DNA of 64,000 nt from K189A clade bacterium (GTDB lineage: Bacteria; Pseudomonadota; Gammaproteobacteria; Pseudomonadales; Azotimanducaceae): assembly GCA_902528515.1 (NCBI GenBank), contig CABZTD010000001.1, positions 62,001 through 126,000 of the forward strand, written 5' to 3'. A model generated the notes under the pieces. The model did not search any database. It saw only the letters and a program-made list of their open reading frames with translations, and had not been told where the DNA came from. The translations under genes and the position numbers were made by a program. The first letter of the stretch is position 1, and the number at the start of each line of letters is the position of its first letter. Below are positions 8,770-21,241 of the stretch, piece after piece.

Positions 8770-9513
8770 ACAGGCTCTAGCCGCCAATTGTTCGTAGCGG
8801 ATTGGCCAAGATATAGAGTCTGCAGGAAAGCGTCAGGTGGCAGGCGGAATTCATCACACTGATCCAGCTTTTCTACATGGAATAAACTGGCGTTTATAAG
8901 GCTCATCGACTCCTATTACCGCTCAAATTGCTTGATGCAGTGCAGTGAATTGAAGTTCAAAAGATTTGAGTAACGCCAAATCAAAATGCACTTGCAGATG
9001 GATCGAGAGCTTGGCACTACGATGAAATAAGAGAGCCGCCAGGTGGTCGTCCCCCTATAAGGTACGCTCTGCGTTATCCACAAATGTCCCCTGATAATCT
9101 ATAGCCGGCGTGGAAAATAATTCCAGCGCGCAGATTTACCGCCTTAAAGTGCTAGGCGGATTTCTGCCTTGGCATCATCAACAAGCTGATGCTCATTGAC
9201 GGCACTTTGCGGCAAAGCTTTAAAGCCCAGGATCCAGAGGCGGGAGTTTGCGCAGAATCGGCTGTCGCCCCGTTGAATGGCCTCAGATACAAACAAACTT
9301 AAGCAACACGGCTAAAAGATTCTTCGGTGACGAATCCCTCCCTGACTGTCAAATACCCGAGGTGCATTTAGTTGTTTGGCTTAGAGTGTTGGCATTTTTT
9401 GCCGACGAACTGACAAATACTGCATGGAGGGTAGGAAAGACGAAGCCGCAGAAAGATTCCAACGTCTCGAAGGACGGAAAAAGCCACCCCTTAAGCAGTT
9501 TGAAAAACCCTTT
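8770..9513. other. Gene-poor stretch, 744 bases
   Basis: No gene can be supported here. A 99-codon plus-strand reading (9248-9547) has neither a recognisable protein pattern nor a ribosome-binding site and runs into the P450 coding region. On the minus strand, a 50-codon open stretch ends in AKAEIRLAL near 9145 but has no good start. No strong hairpin followed by a T-run and no repeats were seen. It may be an old deletion scar between two transcription units. Confidence 0.5.
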
Positions 9514-10845
9514 TCAGGATCTGCGAGTAACGACAACCGGCATCTGAGTGTAGCCGTTGACAAAGGATGAAAACGTTCGCTCTGGTTCCGCCTGCACCTC
9601 AATAGTGTCAAAACGCTGTAGGAGTTCTTCCCACAAGATGCGCAGCTGAAGTTCAGCGAGGCGGTTGCCCATGCAGCGATGAATACCAAAACCGAAAGAC
9701 AAGTGCTGTCGAGCGTTTGGCCGCTGGATATCAAGTCGATCGGGGTCTTCAAACACTGCCTCGTCGCGGTTCCCGCTGGCGTACCACATGAGGATTTGAT
9801 CATTCTTCTTGATCTTCTTGCCGCCAATAACAATGTCGTGGTTGGCTGTTCTCCTCATGTAGGCCAAAGGCGTTTGCCAACGAATCACCTCTGCCACCAT
9901 CTGCGGTATCAGGTCTGGGTTCGCTTTAAGTTTGGTGAATTCATCCGGAAATTGATTCAGGGCATACACGCTGCCGGACATGGTGTTTCGAGTAGTGTCG
10001 TTACCGCCGACAATCAGCAGCAATAAATTTCCTAAGTACTCCATGGGCGATAGGTCCTTGGTGTCCTTACCGTGGGCCATCATGGAAACCAAATCGTGGC
10101 CTGGATTCTCTAGACGCTCTGCCTTTAATCGCTGAAAATACTCCAGACACTCCAGCAATTCATCACGACGCTGCTGTGCGCTTTCAATGATGCCGCCAGG
10201 CTGTGGAATCGCGAAGGTAATATCCGACCAACGAGTGAGTTTGCGGCGATCCTCAAACGGAAAGTCAAACAGGGTTGCCAGCATCATCGTCGTCAGCTCA
10301 ATGGATACGGTTTCTACCCAGTCGAAGGTCTCCCCTTCCGGCAGAGCGTCCAGCACGGTGCGAGCGCGTTCACGGATTAACGCCTCCATGTTGCCCAAGT
10401 TAGTGGGTGACACAGAGCTAGCAACAGTCTTGCGCTGAACGTCGTGGGTGGGCGGGTCCATGGCAATGAAGGTGCTCATGTTGAGCATACCCTCCGGTAG
10501 CTCGGCACCAACGGGAAAACCCAGCACGATGCCATGCGCAGAGCTAAAATTTTTCCAGTCTGTATCGACTCTCTTGATGTCCTCGTAGCGGGTCAGAGAC
10601 CAAAAGCGGCCGGCAATGTCAGTCTCGTTGAAGTGAATAGGGTCTTCTGCCCGCAAACGAGCGAAATACTCCTGCCATCGATGTTCACTGAAGAGGCGTG
10701 CATTGATCGGCAATATATCCTCCAATGCCACATCACTGGCTGCGGGTAATGGTCCCCTTTGTTCAGAGCCCGTTGCCAATGGCGTGCGCGGCTCTGGTCC
10801 AGCGTCGTTATCCTTCTCTACGGAGATATCGACTTGCTCACTCAT
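9514..10845 (-). CDS. Cytochrome P450, CYP153-like alkane/fatty-acid omega-hydroxylase
   Basis: A 443-residue soluble bacterial P450. The haem ligand is Cys391 in FGFGIHRCMGN. The I-helix oxygen-activation motif is GGNDTTRN and the K-helix ExxR is EVIRW. The long blocks LAYMRRTA, WYASGNRDE, and NRLAELQLRILWEELLQRF are near-diagnostic of CYP153, the family of terminal alkane and fatty-acid hydroxylases in marine bacteria. It needs a ferredoxin and ferredoxin reductase; neither is adjacent, so they must be elsewhere. The first 40 residues are an acidic, unstructured extension. It is divergent from the MaoC gene with 182 bases between. A distinct but related P450 family cannot be excluded without a tree. 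Confidence 0.88.
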   Translation of the reverse strand: MSEQVDISVEKDNDAGPEPRTPLATGSEQRGPLPAASDVALEDILPINARLFSEHRWQEYFARLRAEDPIHFNETDIAGRFWSLTRYEDIKRVDTDWKNFSSAHGIVLGFPVGAELPEGMLNMSTFIAMDPPTHDVQRKTVASSVSPTNLGNMEALIRERARTVLDALPEGETFDWVETVSIELTTMMLATLFDFPFEDRRKLTRWSDITFAIPQPGGIIESAQQRRDELLECLEYFQRLKAERLENPGHDLVSMMAHGKDTKDLSPMEYLGNLLLLIVGGNDTTRNTMSGSVYALNQFPDEFTKLKANPDLIPQMVAEVIRWQTPLAYMRRTANHDIVIGGKKIKKNDQILMWYASGNRDEAVFEDPDRLDIQRPNARQHLSFGFGIHRCMGNRLAELQLRILWEELLQRFDTIEVQAEPERTFSSFVNGYTQMPVVVTRRS

Positions 10846-11027
10846 GTGGGCCTCAACTTGTTGGTCTTAGGACGGCTGACACAGTACCAAGCCGCATTCT
10901 AGCTGTTTGTTCGGTTCTGCTAAAAAGCCTGCCCAGAACCTATTTCACTGTCAATGCAGAAATTGGTGCGAGTGCTAGATTCTTGCATTAACCTTTCACT
11001 TCTTAGCGTATCCATCGAAGACCCTCT

Positions 11028-11501
11028 ATGCCTAATCGATCTCGCTTTTTCTTGGCAACCGCACAGCAACGCATCGGCGAGAAAATTGGCGTCAGCCCCT
11101 GGGTCTTTATCGATCAGACTCAAGTCAATGTCTTCGGAGAAGTCACACGCTGGAGAACGCCGGGACATTGCGAGCCTGAATACGCCAAAAACACCCCCTA
11201 TGGCGGCACCCTGCTGCATGGCTTTCACGCCATCAGTCTTATTACGCACTTCTACAAGAGCAGTGAGCTATGGCCTAAGGATGGCCGAGACCCATTGAAC
11301 TACGGTCTCGACAAGGTGCGCATTTTACAGCCCATAATCATCGGTGACGGTATTAAGCTGCGATCTCAAATCACCCTGCTTGAAGCCCGCCCTAAAAAAG
11401 ATCGGGGCATGCTGCTAAAGACTCAGCACGACATTGAGGTTCAAGGTCTAGTAGGACCAGCCGTCTACGCCGAATATCTCACCTACTGGCACGCGGCCTA
11501 G
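11028..11501 (+). CDS. MaoC/NodN-like hot-dog protein with altered hydratase motif
   Basis: A 157-residue single hot-dog-fold protein. DQTQVNVFGEVT and the glycine-rich helix PYGGTLLHGFHAISLI identify the MaoC/NodN group, which hydrates 2-enoyl-CoA. In the hydratase-2 motif the usual T-G-D-x-N-P-x-H-x-D is read here as T-R-W-R-T-P-G-H-C-E. The His is kept, but the catalytic Asp is replaced by Trp and the Asn by Thr. The protein may therefore bind an acyl-CoA or other ligand without classical hydratase chemistry. It starts a plus-strand run with the CPBP protease (21 bases later) and the nitroreductase. Confidence 0.78.
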   Translation: MPNRSRFFLATAQQRIGEKIGVSPWVFIDQTQVNVFGEVTRWRTPGHCEPEYAKNTPYGGTLLHGFHAISLITHFYKSSELWPKDGRDPLNYGLDKVRILQPIIIGDGIKLRSQITLLEARPKKDRGMLLKTQHDIEVQGLVGPAVYAEYLTYWHAA

Positions 11502-11522
11502 CCTAGGCTTGGCAAGATCACT

Positions 11523-12125
11523 GTGAACAACGCTCACCCCAACGCCCGCGGTGGCAGGCTGCAGCGCCCGCCGACTTTGGACGGTTCGCATATTGGTACG
11601 TTCCGACAAATTCTGTATCGGCATGGTCTCACCATGGGTGCACTAGCACTCCTTGTAAGTGCTTCGCCGAACGCTCAGGAGTATATCGTCCGAACCACCG
11701 ACAGTTTCGTAAACCATCCAACGAGCTATCTGATCGCGGGCATCATGTTGCTGGCCTTTTTTGTTTACTATCAGCAAAAAAGGGGCTACCGCAGAAGCCA
11801 GCGAAACAATCTGTGGCTGGTGTACCTGCTGTACATCAGCGTCGTTGAAGAGCTGACCTTTCGCCTGCTTCTACCCCTGGCAGCATCTAGTACCATCGAC
11901 TTCTATCTCGCTGTCATTATCAGCAATTTGATTTTTGCCACCATTCACTACGTCACTCTGAGGTGGCACTTGCGCAATTGTTTATTTGTCTTCATCGGCG
12001 GCATGGGGTTCTCACATATGCTGGCCAGCCATCAAGATCTGACGGGTGTGATTCTCGCCCACTGGTTCTTCACTTTCCTGAACACGCCCGCACCACCAGC
12101 CGGCGACCGACAAACACAACGATGA
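11523..12125 (+). CDS. CPBP family intramembrane (CAAX-type) metalloprotease
   Basis: A 200-residue membrane protein with about five hydrophobic segments. The Abi/CPBP active-site motif EExxxR is at residues 109-114 (EELTFR). The second motif FATIHY places a His at 142, and HWFFTFLN gives a third conserved His near the C-terminus. Such proteins are intramembrane proteases or maturation factors. The substrate is not indicated by the neighbours. The start is a GTG at 11523, 21 bases after the MaoC-like stop. A weak upstream Shine-Dalgarno (GGCAAGA) leaves room for a later Met. Confidence 0.8.
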   Translation: MNNAHPNARGGRLQRPPTLDGSHIGTFRQILYRHGLTMGALALLVSASPNAQEYIVRTTDSFVNHPTSYLIAGIMLLAFFVYYQQKRGYRRSQRNNLWLVYLLYISVVEELTFRLLLPLAASSTIDFYLAVIISNLIFATIHYVTLRWHLRNCLFVFIGGMGFSHMLASHQDLTGVILAHWFFTFLNTPAPPAGDRQTQR

Positions 12126-12199
12126 CAGAGCGCGTCGAGACTTGCGCCACATCCAAGATTACGTCTCAATAAACAGGGCAGTCACAGAGGGAGCAGAAC

Positions 12200-12880
12200 G
12201 TGCCGGAATTACAGCTGGAACTCACCAACGACGAATTGCTTAGCACCACACGGGCGGTTCGCAAACGCCTAGATTTTGATCGCGATGTTCCGATGTCAGC
12301 GATCAAGGAATGCATGGAAAGCGCTGTGCAGGCGCCATCAGGATCGAATGCTCAAGGCTGGCAATTCGTATTTGTCACCGACAAGGATAAGCGCCAAAAA
12401 ATCGGCGAGTATTACCGCCAGGCCTTTAGCCAATACCGCCATATGCCTTTCGCCATTCACAAAATCCACGCAGACAGTGCTGATGAGTCTCTGGCGACGA
12501 GCCAAGAGCGCAGCGCTTCTTCGGCGGATTATCTGGCGGATAACATGGGCAAGGCACCTGTGTTGATGATTCCGTGCATCGCCGGGCGCATCGATAATGC
12601 CGAGGGAGCGAACGCCAGCGCTCAGGCCGGCACCATGGGTTCCATCATTCCAGCGGCTTGGAGCTTTATGCTAGCGGCCCGAGCAAGAGGCATCGGTACC
12701 GCGTGGACGACGTTGCATCTTGCGCACGAAAAGGCTGTGGCCAAGCTGCTCGGTATTCCCTTCGATTCCTTCACTCAGGTTGCCTTGATTCCCATCGCCT
12801 ACACAAAGGGCACGGATTTTAAACCCGCCTACCGACCACCGGTTGAGAGCGTCATGCACATCAACCAATGGTCATCGTAA
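12200..12880 (+). CDS. Nitroreductase family FMN oxidoreductase
   Basis: A 226-residue protein of the nitroreductase fold. The N-terminal TTRAVRKR is the FMN-phosphate-binding arginine region. APSGSNAQGWQFVFVTD is the second flavin loop. GIGTAWTTLHL, about 60 residues from the end, is the C-terminal flavin-contact region. It probably reduces nitroaromatics, quinones or activated alkenes with NAD(P)H. The start is GTG 12200 with GGGAGCAGAAC just before it. It lies at the end of the MaoC-CPBP run and converges on the haloalkane dehalogenase gene. The family is certain, the substrate is not. Confidence 0.88.
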   Translation: MPELQLELTNDELLSTTRAVRKRLDFDRDVPMSAIKECMESAVQAPSGSNAQGWQFVFVTDKDKRQKIGEYYRQAFSQYRHMPFAIHKIHADSADESLATSQERSASSADYLADNMGKAPVLMIPCIAGRIDNAEGANASAQAGTMGSIIPAAWSFMLAARARGIGTAWTTLHLAHEKAVAKLLGIPFDSFTQVALIPIAYTKGTDFKPAYRPPVESVMHINQWSS

Positions 12881-12919
12881 GTTAATGGGAAATCGCAGAC
12901 CCTATACTGCAGAGGGCAC

Positions 12920-13888
12920 TCAGTTCTTGCCCTCCAGGATCAGCTCAGCCAAACGCGAGCCGTGGGTATTTTGCGGAAAGTGGCCGGCGTCGGGGAGCGG
13001 ATCAAATCGTGCGTTCATCTGCTCTGCCCATTGACGTCCCCAAGCTTCGGTAAAGACGTCATCAGCACAGCCCCAAATAAAGTGGCAGCCTTTGCCCATG
13101 GACGACCAGTTCAACAGTGTTCGATAGTGCAGAGTCTGGGCCGCCGCGTTGCCGTTGTGGTAGTTGTCCACTGGAATTGACAGGGGAAAACGACGAAAAC
13201 CGTTAAAGCCCTTGTCGGGCAACCCCTGATAGGGTGCCGAAAATCCTGCGTACATATCTGCTGCGACGCCAGTCAGCTGGGGGTCAGTACGATCGATAAA
13301 GGCCGACATGAAAGAGCCCGGCTCCATCAATCCGGCGCTCAGCACCAGTAACAGGCCAATATTCGGTGTTTTTCTGGCAAAGGTACCGCCTTCATGCCAA
13401 CCCGCGTTCCAGCGTTTAATACCATCGGAATACTCATACTCGGGGTGATGCAGCCAAGTGTTCATAATTACCAAGTCCGAGAATCGCTCGGGCATGGTGG
13501 CCGCTTGAGCCAGCCCCGTCGGACCACCCCAGTCCTGACAAACTAAGGTGATGTTCTGCAGGTCTAACTCGACGATCAACGAGGTCAGAATTTCTGTATG
13601 GCGGGCTATTGTGTACCAGTGAATATCTGTGGGTTTATCCGAGCGCCCGAAGCCCATGTGGTCTGGGGCGATACAGCGATAGCCTGCCTCTACCAGTACA
13701 GGGATGACATCGCGGTAGAGGAATGACCACGTCGGCATGCCGTGCAGCAGCAACATTACCGGCCCGTCCCCGGGACCCTCATCGAGATAATGCATACGCA
13801 GGTCTTGCCAGGTGTGATAATTCGGCGCGAAGCCGAAGTTTGGTAAGTTCGAGAAGTGTTCGTCTGCGGTTCTCACAAATTGCGTCAT
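12920..13888 (-). CDS. Haloalkane dehalogenase (subfamily I-like)
   Basis: A 322-residue alpha/beta hydrolase. The oxyanion segment is HGMPTW at 49-54. The nucleophile is Asp119 in CQDWGGPTGL, followed by the halide-binding Trp120. A Trp54 after HGMP supplies the other halide contact region. The acid is the Asp in GCADDVF, and the base is His303 in AGHFPQ. The pattern Q-D-W-G-G is the dehalogenase nucleophile elbow, not the serine form of esterases. Hydrolysis of carbon-halogen bonds is predicted. It forms a minus-strand pair with the SDR gene 32 bases downstream, which could oxidise the alcohol product. Confidence 0.88.
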   Translation of the reverse strand: MTQFVRTADEHFSNLPNFGFAPNYHTWQDLRMHYLDEGPGDGPVMLLLHGMPTWSFLYRDVIPVLVEAGYRCIAPDHMGFGRSDKPTDIHWYTIARHTEILTSLIVELDLQNITLVCQDWGGPTGLAQAATMPERFSDLVIMNTWLHHPEYEYSDGIKRWNAGWHEGGTFARKTPNIGLLLVLSAGLMEPGSFMSAFIDRTDPQLTGVAADMYAGFSAPYQGLPDKGFNGFRRFPLSIPVDNYHNGNAAAQTLHYRTLLNWSSMGKGCHFIWGCADDVFTEAWGRQWAEQMNARFDPLPDAGHFPQNTHGSRLAELILEGKN

Positions 13889-13920
13889 CGGGTGCTCTTC
13901 CTGTTTTTTATTCGTTTTCC

Positions 13921-14814
13921 CTAAGGCTCTGCGGGCAGGTCTTTTATGGCTTTTTTATTTCTTAACAGCACTAGCGGCAAAAAAATCAGCGGCAGAAGTT
14001 TGTCGTAGTGCATGGGCATTAACCGCTGGGCAAGGTCAATCAGCTTGGCGTCCATGCCAATAAAGATGCGGCTACGTTGTTTGCGTACACCGTCCAAAAT
14101 TACCTTTGCCGCGCGACTGGCGTGCATACCATTTTCTCGAAACGCCTTACCCTGCTCCTCATGGGTGGCGTCAGACCGCCCCAGCAGCCCCGATGGTGCG
14201 CTTTCTCCTTCCGCGCGATTAACTTTAGCCGCGGTCAGAATATTCGTGCCGATGTGCCCGGGATGCACGCAGTGCACCTGTACCGAGGTACCCTTCATTT
14301 CTTTCACCAAGCTCTCAGTAAAACCACGCACGGCAAACTTCGTCGTGTGATAAACGCTCTGGCGAGGCACGGCAATCATGCCGAAGATCGATGACGTATT
14401 GACCACAGCGGCCTCTGGACGATCTTTCAGATAAGGCAAGAACGCTCGCGTCATGTTTATAACCCCATGGAGGTTTACGTCCATAACTTTATCCCAGTCT
14501 GGCTCCGACATATTGGCAAAGTCCGAGTCAATGGTGATGCCAGCGTTGTTAAAAACCAAATCAACCTTGCCGTGTTGGGCAATCACTTTCTCTGGGAGGG
14601 CTTTGATTGCTTCCTCGTCACCGACATCTAGCAAGTGCGCTGATACCGCGACGTTGTAGTTTTTTAGCATACTAGCCGTGCCCGCAAGAGTGTCTTCGTT
14701 GACATCGCAAATCACCACGTCGCAGCCTGACCTGGCCAACAATACGGCTAAGTATCGACCCATTCCTGACCCCGCGCCGGTGATTACGGCTACCTTTGAC
14801 ATAAAATCTCGCAT
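13921..14814 (-). CDS. Short-chain dehydrogenase/reductase
   Basis: A 297-residue classical SDR. It shows TGAGSGMG for cofactor binding, NNAG, the catalytic Ser in NTSSIFG and YHTTK for the Tyr-Lys pair. The acidic residue after beta-2 (ICDVNE) suggests NAD(H) preference. The C-terminus has an extra hydrophobic helix (KLLPLIFLPLVLL), so membrane association is likely, as in retinol-dehydrogenase-like bacterial SDRs. I chose the ATG at 14814 (GGGAAAGTGAT before it). An upstream reading to 14886 adds a segment unlike the family. It is probably co-transcribed with the dehalogenase gene, whose alcohol product would be a logical substrate. Confidence 0.87.
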   Translation of the reverse strand: MRDFMSKVAVITGAGSGMGRYLAVLLARSGCDVVICDVNEDTLAGTASMLKNYNVAVSAHLLDVGDEEAIKALPEKVIAQHGKVDLVFNNAGITIDSDFANMSEPDWDKVMDVNLHGVINMTRAFLPYLKDRPEAAVVNTSSIFGMIAVPRQSVYHTTKFAVRGFTESLVKEMKGTSVQVHCVHPGHIGTNILTAAKVNRAEGESAPSGLLGRSDATHEEQGKAFRENGMHASRAAKVILDGVRKQRSRIFIGMDAKLIDLAQRLMPMHYDKLLPLIFLPLVLLRNKKAIKDLPAEP

Positions 14815-14909
14815 ATCACTTTCCCACCGATATTCAGTTTGTAATTTATAGGCTCTGCCAAGAACCATGTAATCTTTTGGGCACAATTCTATTCAAGACT
14901 GCTGGCTGC

Positions 14910-18044
<3,135 letters not shown>

Positions 18045-18077
18045 CTAATGCAATAATACCCAAAAAGAGTCCAGCAC

Positions 18078-18830
18078 ATGCAGCAAGGCGCCACATACCC
18101 AAGCCTCGCAGGTCGAGGCATCTTTATTACTGGTGGCGCAACCGGCATCGGCGCAGCCTTAGTTCGCGCCTTCACAGCGCAGCACGCGCTGGTAACCTTT
18201 GTCGACTTCCAGCAGGCCGAGGGTGAAGACTTGGTCGCCGAGTTAGACGGCAAACCAACATTTCGATGTCTGGATGTCACGAATACCAAATCCTTGCAGG
18301 AGGTCATCAGTGAGGCCAACGAAGGCGTGCCGCTTGGGGTGCTCATTAACAATGCCGCCAACGACATGCGTCATGTGCCGGGCGATATGTCTGCAAGCCA
18401 GTGGCGCGACTGTCTGGCGATCAATCTTGACGCTGCTTTTTTTGCCTCCCAGGCTGCGGCACCGATGATGGCCGTTAACGGGGGTGGCTCTATCATCAAT
18501 TTCAGTTCCATCAACGCTACCCTTGGGCCTGGCAATATGCCGGGCTATGTCAGCGCAAAGGCTGGCCTCCTTGGTATGACAAAAGCATTGGCCAAGGATT
18601 ATGGCGTCGACTTTATAAGGGTGAACGCCATATCACCTGGCTGGGTGGTAACTCAGCGACAGCTTGATACTTGGCTCACGCAAGAAGCAGAAGCCGCCTG
18701 GATGGCCCAGGTCGCACTTCCCCAGCGATTGATGCCAGAAGATGTTGCCAACCTCGCCCTCTTTCTGGCGTCCAATGACAGTCATATGATTACTGGTCAG
18801 AACTTCACCATCGACGGGGGTCGAACCTAG
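18078..18830 (+). CDS. SDR aldose 1-dehydrogenase, XylB (D-xylose dehydrogenase)-like
   Basis: A 250-residue classical SDR with TGGATGIG, NNAAND, the catalytic Ser in NFSSINA, and YVSAK. The start YPSLAGRGIFITGG and the segment INNAANDMRH resemble the Caulobacter D-xylose dehydrogenase XylB and related sugar 1-dehydrogenases, which make lactones from aldoses. FVDFQ places an Asp after beta-2, indicating NAD. Being divergent from lacZ, it may oxidise galactose (a De Ley-Doudoroff-type entry) rather than xylose. The substrate is inferred from context only. No lactonase or dehydratase gene is nearby. Confidence 0.8.
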   Translation: MQQGATYPSLAGRGIFITGGATGIGAALVRAFTAQHALVTFVDFQQAEGEDLVAELDGKPTFRCLDVTNTKSLQEVISEANEGVPLGVLINNAANDMRHVPGDMSASQWRDCLAINLDAAFFASQAAAPMMAVNGGGSIINFSSINATLGPGNMPGYVSAKAGLLGMTKALAKDYGVDFIRVNAISPGWVVTQRQLDTWLTQEAEAAWMAQVALPQRLMPEDVANLALFLASNDSHMITGQNFTIDGGRT

Positions 18831-18899
18831 TCGAGCCCGCACAAAGGTGCCAAGCACTCTGCAATCTCGATGCGAGGAAGCGCCCTATCCACTCGCATA

Positions 18900-19967
18900 T
18901 TACAACGCGCAGGCGTAGGCAAAGTTACGCAGTGATCTTAGGGTTTCTTGATACGGCTCGGGCGCAACATCAGGAAAACTTAAATCTCCCGCGTGATTTG
19001 TAGCCGGGACAACACGCGCGGTCGCTGAGTTACCCGCCGCGAGCAATTTACGAAAAAACACCAGGCCCTCATCGCGCAAAGGATCAAGCTCGTTAACGGA
19101 TATGATGTGCGGGGGCAGGCCTACTAGTTCTTCGGGCGTCGCGTGATAAGGCCAAGCCAGCGGGTTGCGTGCATTGAGCAGATCGGGGTCATAGACCTTC
19201 ACTAAGGTGCTCATCAGTGAGCAGTCAAGGGTATAGCCATCGTTTTCCTGCAGCGATAGCAACTGCGTCGGCGGGTTAGCGTAGCCGCCGAAAATGTAGG
19301 GACACATGGCATAGACGCCGTGAATGCTGCCAATACGTCCATCGCGTTTCGCCTGGAGGGTGGTCGCAAGAGCCAAATTGCCGCCGCCAGACTCACCGGC
19401 CATCACGATGGCCGAAATATCTAACTCGTCGCGATGCGCATCTGTCCATTGCAGCGCGACGTCGCAGTCATTCAACCCAGCAGGAAACGGATGATTACCC
19501 AATTTGCCCGAGCCGTTGCGGAATTCCACTCCCACGACGACCAAACCACTTTGGGCCAGTGCATTACGAAGGCGCACATAATTTGGATCTGCGGCAGTCA
19601 AAAACACCATGCCGCCACCATGGGTGTGAAAGATACAGGGCAGGGGCCCATCACGATTTATCGGCTGGTGAATGTAAAGCGTAATCTCGTTGCCATTTAC
19701 ACCAAGAATAACCTCCTCGCGCTGACGGACATCACTGAAATCTGGCATCGCCGCCTCCGCCAGGGGGTGAGCCAGCGCAATCTTGGATTCGATTTGCTCG
19801 CAGAGAGCCAAGGCCTCTTCATAGGAAGCGTTAGATTCCAGAGGCTCAATCCCATCTAAAAGATCGCCCGAAGCAGCCAGTAAATTTACGACGCGCGGAT
19901 CCATTCTTGGATCCGTCAACAGGGTCATACTTGGGTCACCCAGACGACCGGGTAGTTGTTCTTGCAT
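18900..19967 (-). CDS. Alpha/beta hydrolase, hormone-sensitive-lipase (HSL/family IV) esterase
   Basis: A 355-residue esterase. HGGGMVF is the oxyanion-hole motif of the HSL family. GESGGGN carries the nucleophile Ser. The acid lies in NELDPLRDE, and the base is the His in TNHAG. There is no signal peptide. The start at 19967 is chosen because a perfect AGGAGG lies seven bases upstream; a longer reading to 20018 is not supported. Cytosolic hydrolysis of short acyl or aryl esters is expected. It is divergent from the PhyH oxygenase at 20090. Confidence 0.88.
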   Translation of the reverse strand: MQEQLPGRLGDPSMTLLTDPRMDPRVVNLLAASGDLLDGIEPLESNASYEEALALCEQIESKIALAHPLAEAAMPDFSDVRQREEVILGVNGNEITLYIHQPINRDGPLPCIFHTHGGGMVFLTAADPNYVRLRNALAQSGLVVVGVEFRNGSGKLGNHPFPAGLNDCDVALQWTDAHRDELDISAIVMAGESGGGNLALATTLQAKRDGRIGSIHGVYAMCPYIFGGYANPPTQLLSLQENDGYTLDCSLMSTLVKVYDPDLLNARNPLAWPYHATPEELVGLPPHIISVNELDPLRDEGLVFFRKLLAAGNSATARVVPATNHAGDLSFPDVAPEPYQETLRSLRNFAYACAL

Positions 19968-20089
19968 AGCGCTCCCTCCTCTAATACGGAACATGATGCC
20001 GAATAACGGCGCTTGCAAAAACTTTACAGCAGTGGAAAACCGTGCTTTTTCTATGCTATCTAGATATTGGGATAAAATGAGAGGGTCGC

Positions 20090-21241
20090 ATGGGAACTGT
20101 ACTCACTGCTCGGCAGCACGCTGAGACCATGACGCAATATGTCGCCGAGGGGATTGAACGCGCCAAGGCGTTGGGCAACCGTGGTCCGTTAAAGCTGGAC
20201 TCAAACGGCAAGCTGACACCGGACATTCTCGCGGCCTACGACAAAACGGGTTTTTACATTTTTGAGGGCGCTATTAAGCAAGATGAGATCGATCTGCTCA
20301 GGGCGGATATGGAGTGGTTGCTGGATCGCGCCCCCGTCGACAACGGCGCCGAGGTCGATCACAAAGGTCGGCCTGCATATGGTCAAGAGTTTGCTCGTCC
20401 TGTGTACTCCATGATCCAGCCGCTAACCGACCCATGGGGTGGTACCAAGGCACTTAACGGCAGGCACCCAACCCAGATGGCGCAGCCTGCTGCCGTTGAT
20501 CAGCCGCCGCATAAGGTCGTCTTCATTATGACCGGTATGTGTCAAACCATGCCTAGTGGCCTGCGCCTATACGGGCATCATGATCTACTTTGTGTAGCCG
20601 CATCCATCAATGGCGATGACTTTGTTCCCTATAACGATGCCATTTTTATAAAACAGCCAGGCCGAGGCGGCTCAGTCTCTTGGCACCAAGACGGCGTTAC
20701 TCACTGGGATAACCCAATTTGGGATTCCAACATTCACGGCTTCAACTTTCAGGTACAGCTTTTCGATACCACGGCGCGAAGTTGTCTGTGGGTGGTACCC
20801 GGCACCCACAAAGAAGGCAAGATCGATATCAAGGCGCGAGTTACCGCCAATCGGGGTGTCGAGCAGCTACCAGACGCAGTGCCGCTTTACTGCGCCGCAG
20901 GCGATGTAACCATTGTGAATCGACAAGCACTGCACGGATCCTTTGCCAATACGTCAGAAGATCTGCGCATTTCGCTCACGTTTGGTTTTCATAAACGTAG
21001 CTCTGTGCTCGGTGCCGCGGGCGCATTAAGCGAATCTGAATCCGTGGTTTATGACGCAGCGCGCATCGCTAAACGCTCAGAGGTGGTAGGTGTGGCAATC
21101 GATGCCCGGGCGCAATTTTATCCCGAGGAACCGCGTTTTCAGTATCAGCCGCTCGCAAGCCACGTCAACAAGCTGCGCTTCAGTGAGGAGGCGTGGCAGC
21201 GTGTGATTAAAGATTACAATCTGAACGACCTCTCGATTTAG
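20090..21241 (+). CDS. Phytanoyl-CoA dioxygenase (PhyH) family Fe(II)/2-oxoglutarate oxygenase
   Basis: A 383-residue member of the PhyH superfamily. The facial triad is visible as SWHQDGV (His-x-Asp) and the distal His in NRQALHGSF. The 2-oxoglutarate anchor Arg is in DLRISLTFGF. The hydroxylation substrate is unknown; relatives act on acyl-CoAs, small metabolites or natural products. The sequence between 130 and 200 (MTGMCQTMPSGLRLYGHHD) is an insert that may shape the substrate pocket. A second PhyH gene lies at 25184. It is divergent from the esterase gene, so a shared regulatory region at 19968-20089 is possible. Confidence 0.85.
   Translation: MGTVLTARQHAETMTQYVAEGIERAKALGNRGPLKLDSNGKLTPDILAAYDKTGFYIFEGAIKQDEIDLLRADMEWLLDRAPVDNGAEVDHKGRPAYGQEFARPVYSMIQPLTDPWGGTKALNGRHPTQMAQPAAVDQPPHKVVFIMTGMCQTMPSGLRLYGHHDLLCVAASINGDDFVPYNDAIFIKQPGRGGSVSWHQDGVTHWDNPIWDSNIHGFNFQVQLFDTTARSCLWVVPGTHKEGKIDIKARVTANRGVEQLPDAVPLYCAAGDVTIVNRQALHGSFANTSEDLRISLTFGFHKRSSVLGAAGALSESESVVYDAARIAKRSEVVGVAIDARAQFYPEEPRFQYQPLASHVNKLRFSEEAWQRVIKDYNLNDLSI

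Noticed and set aside
9248-9547. A 99-codon plus-strand ORF
   Set aside because: No family pattern, no ribosome-binding site, and it overlaps the real P450 gene on the other strand.
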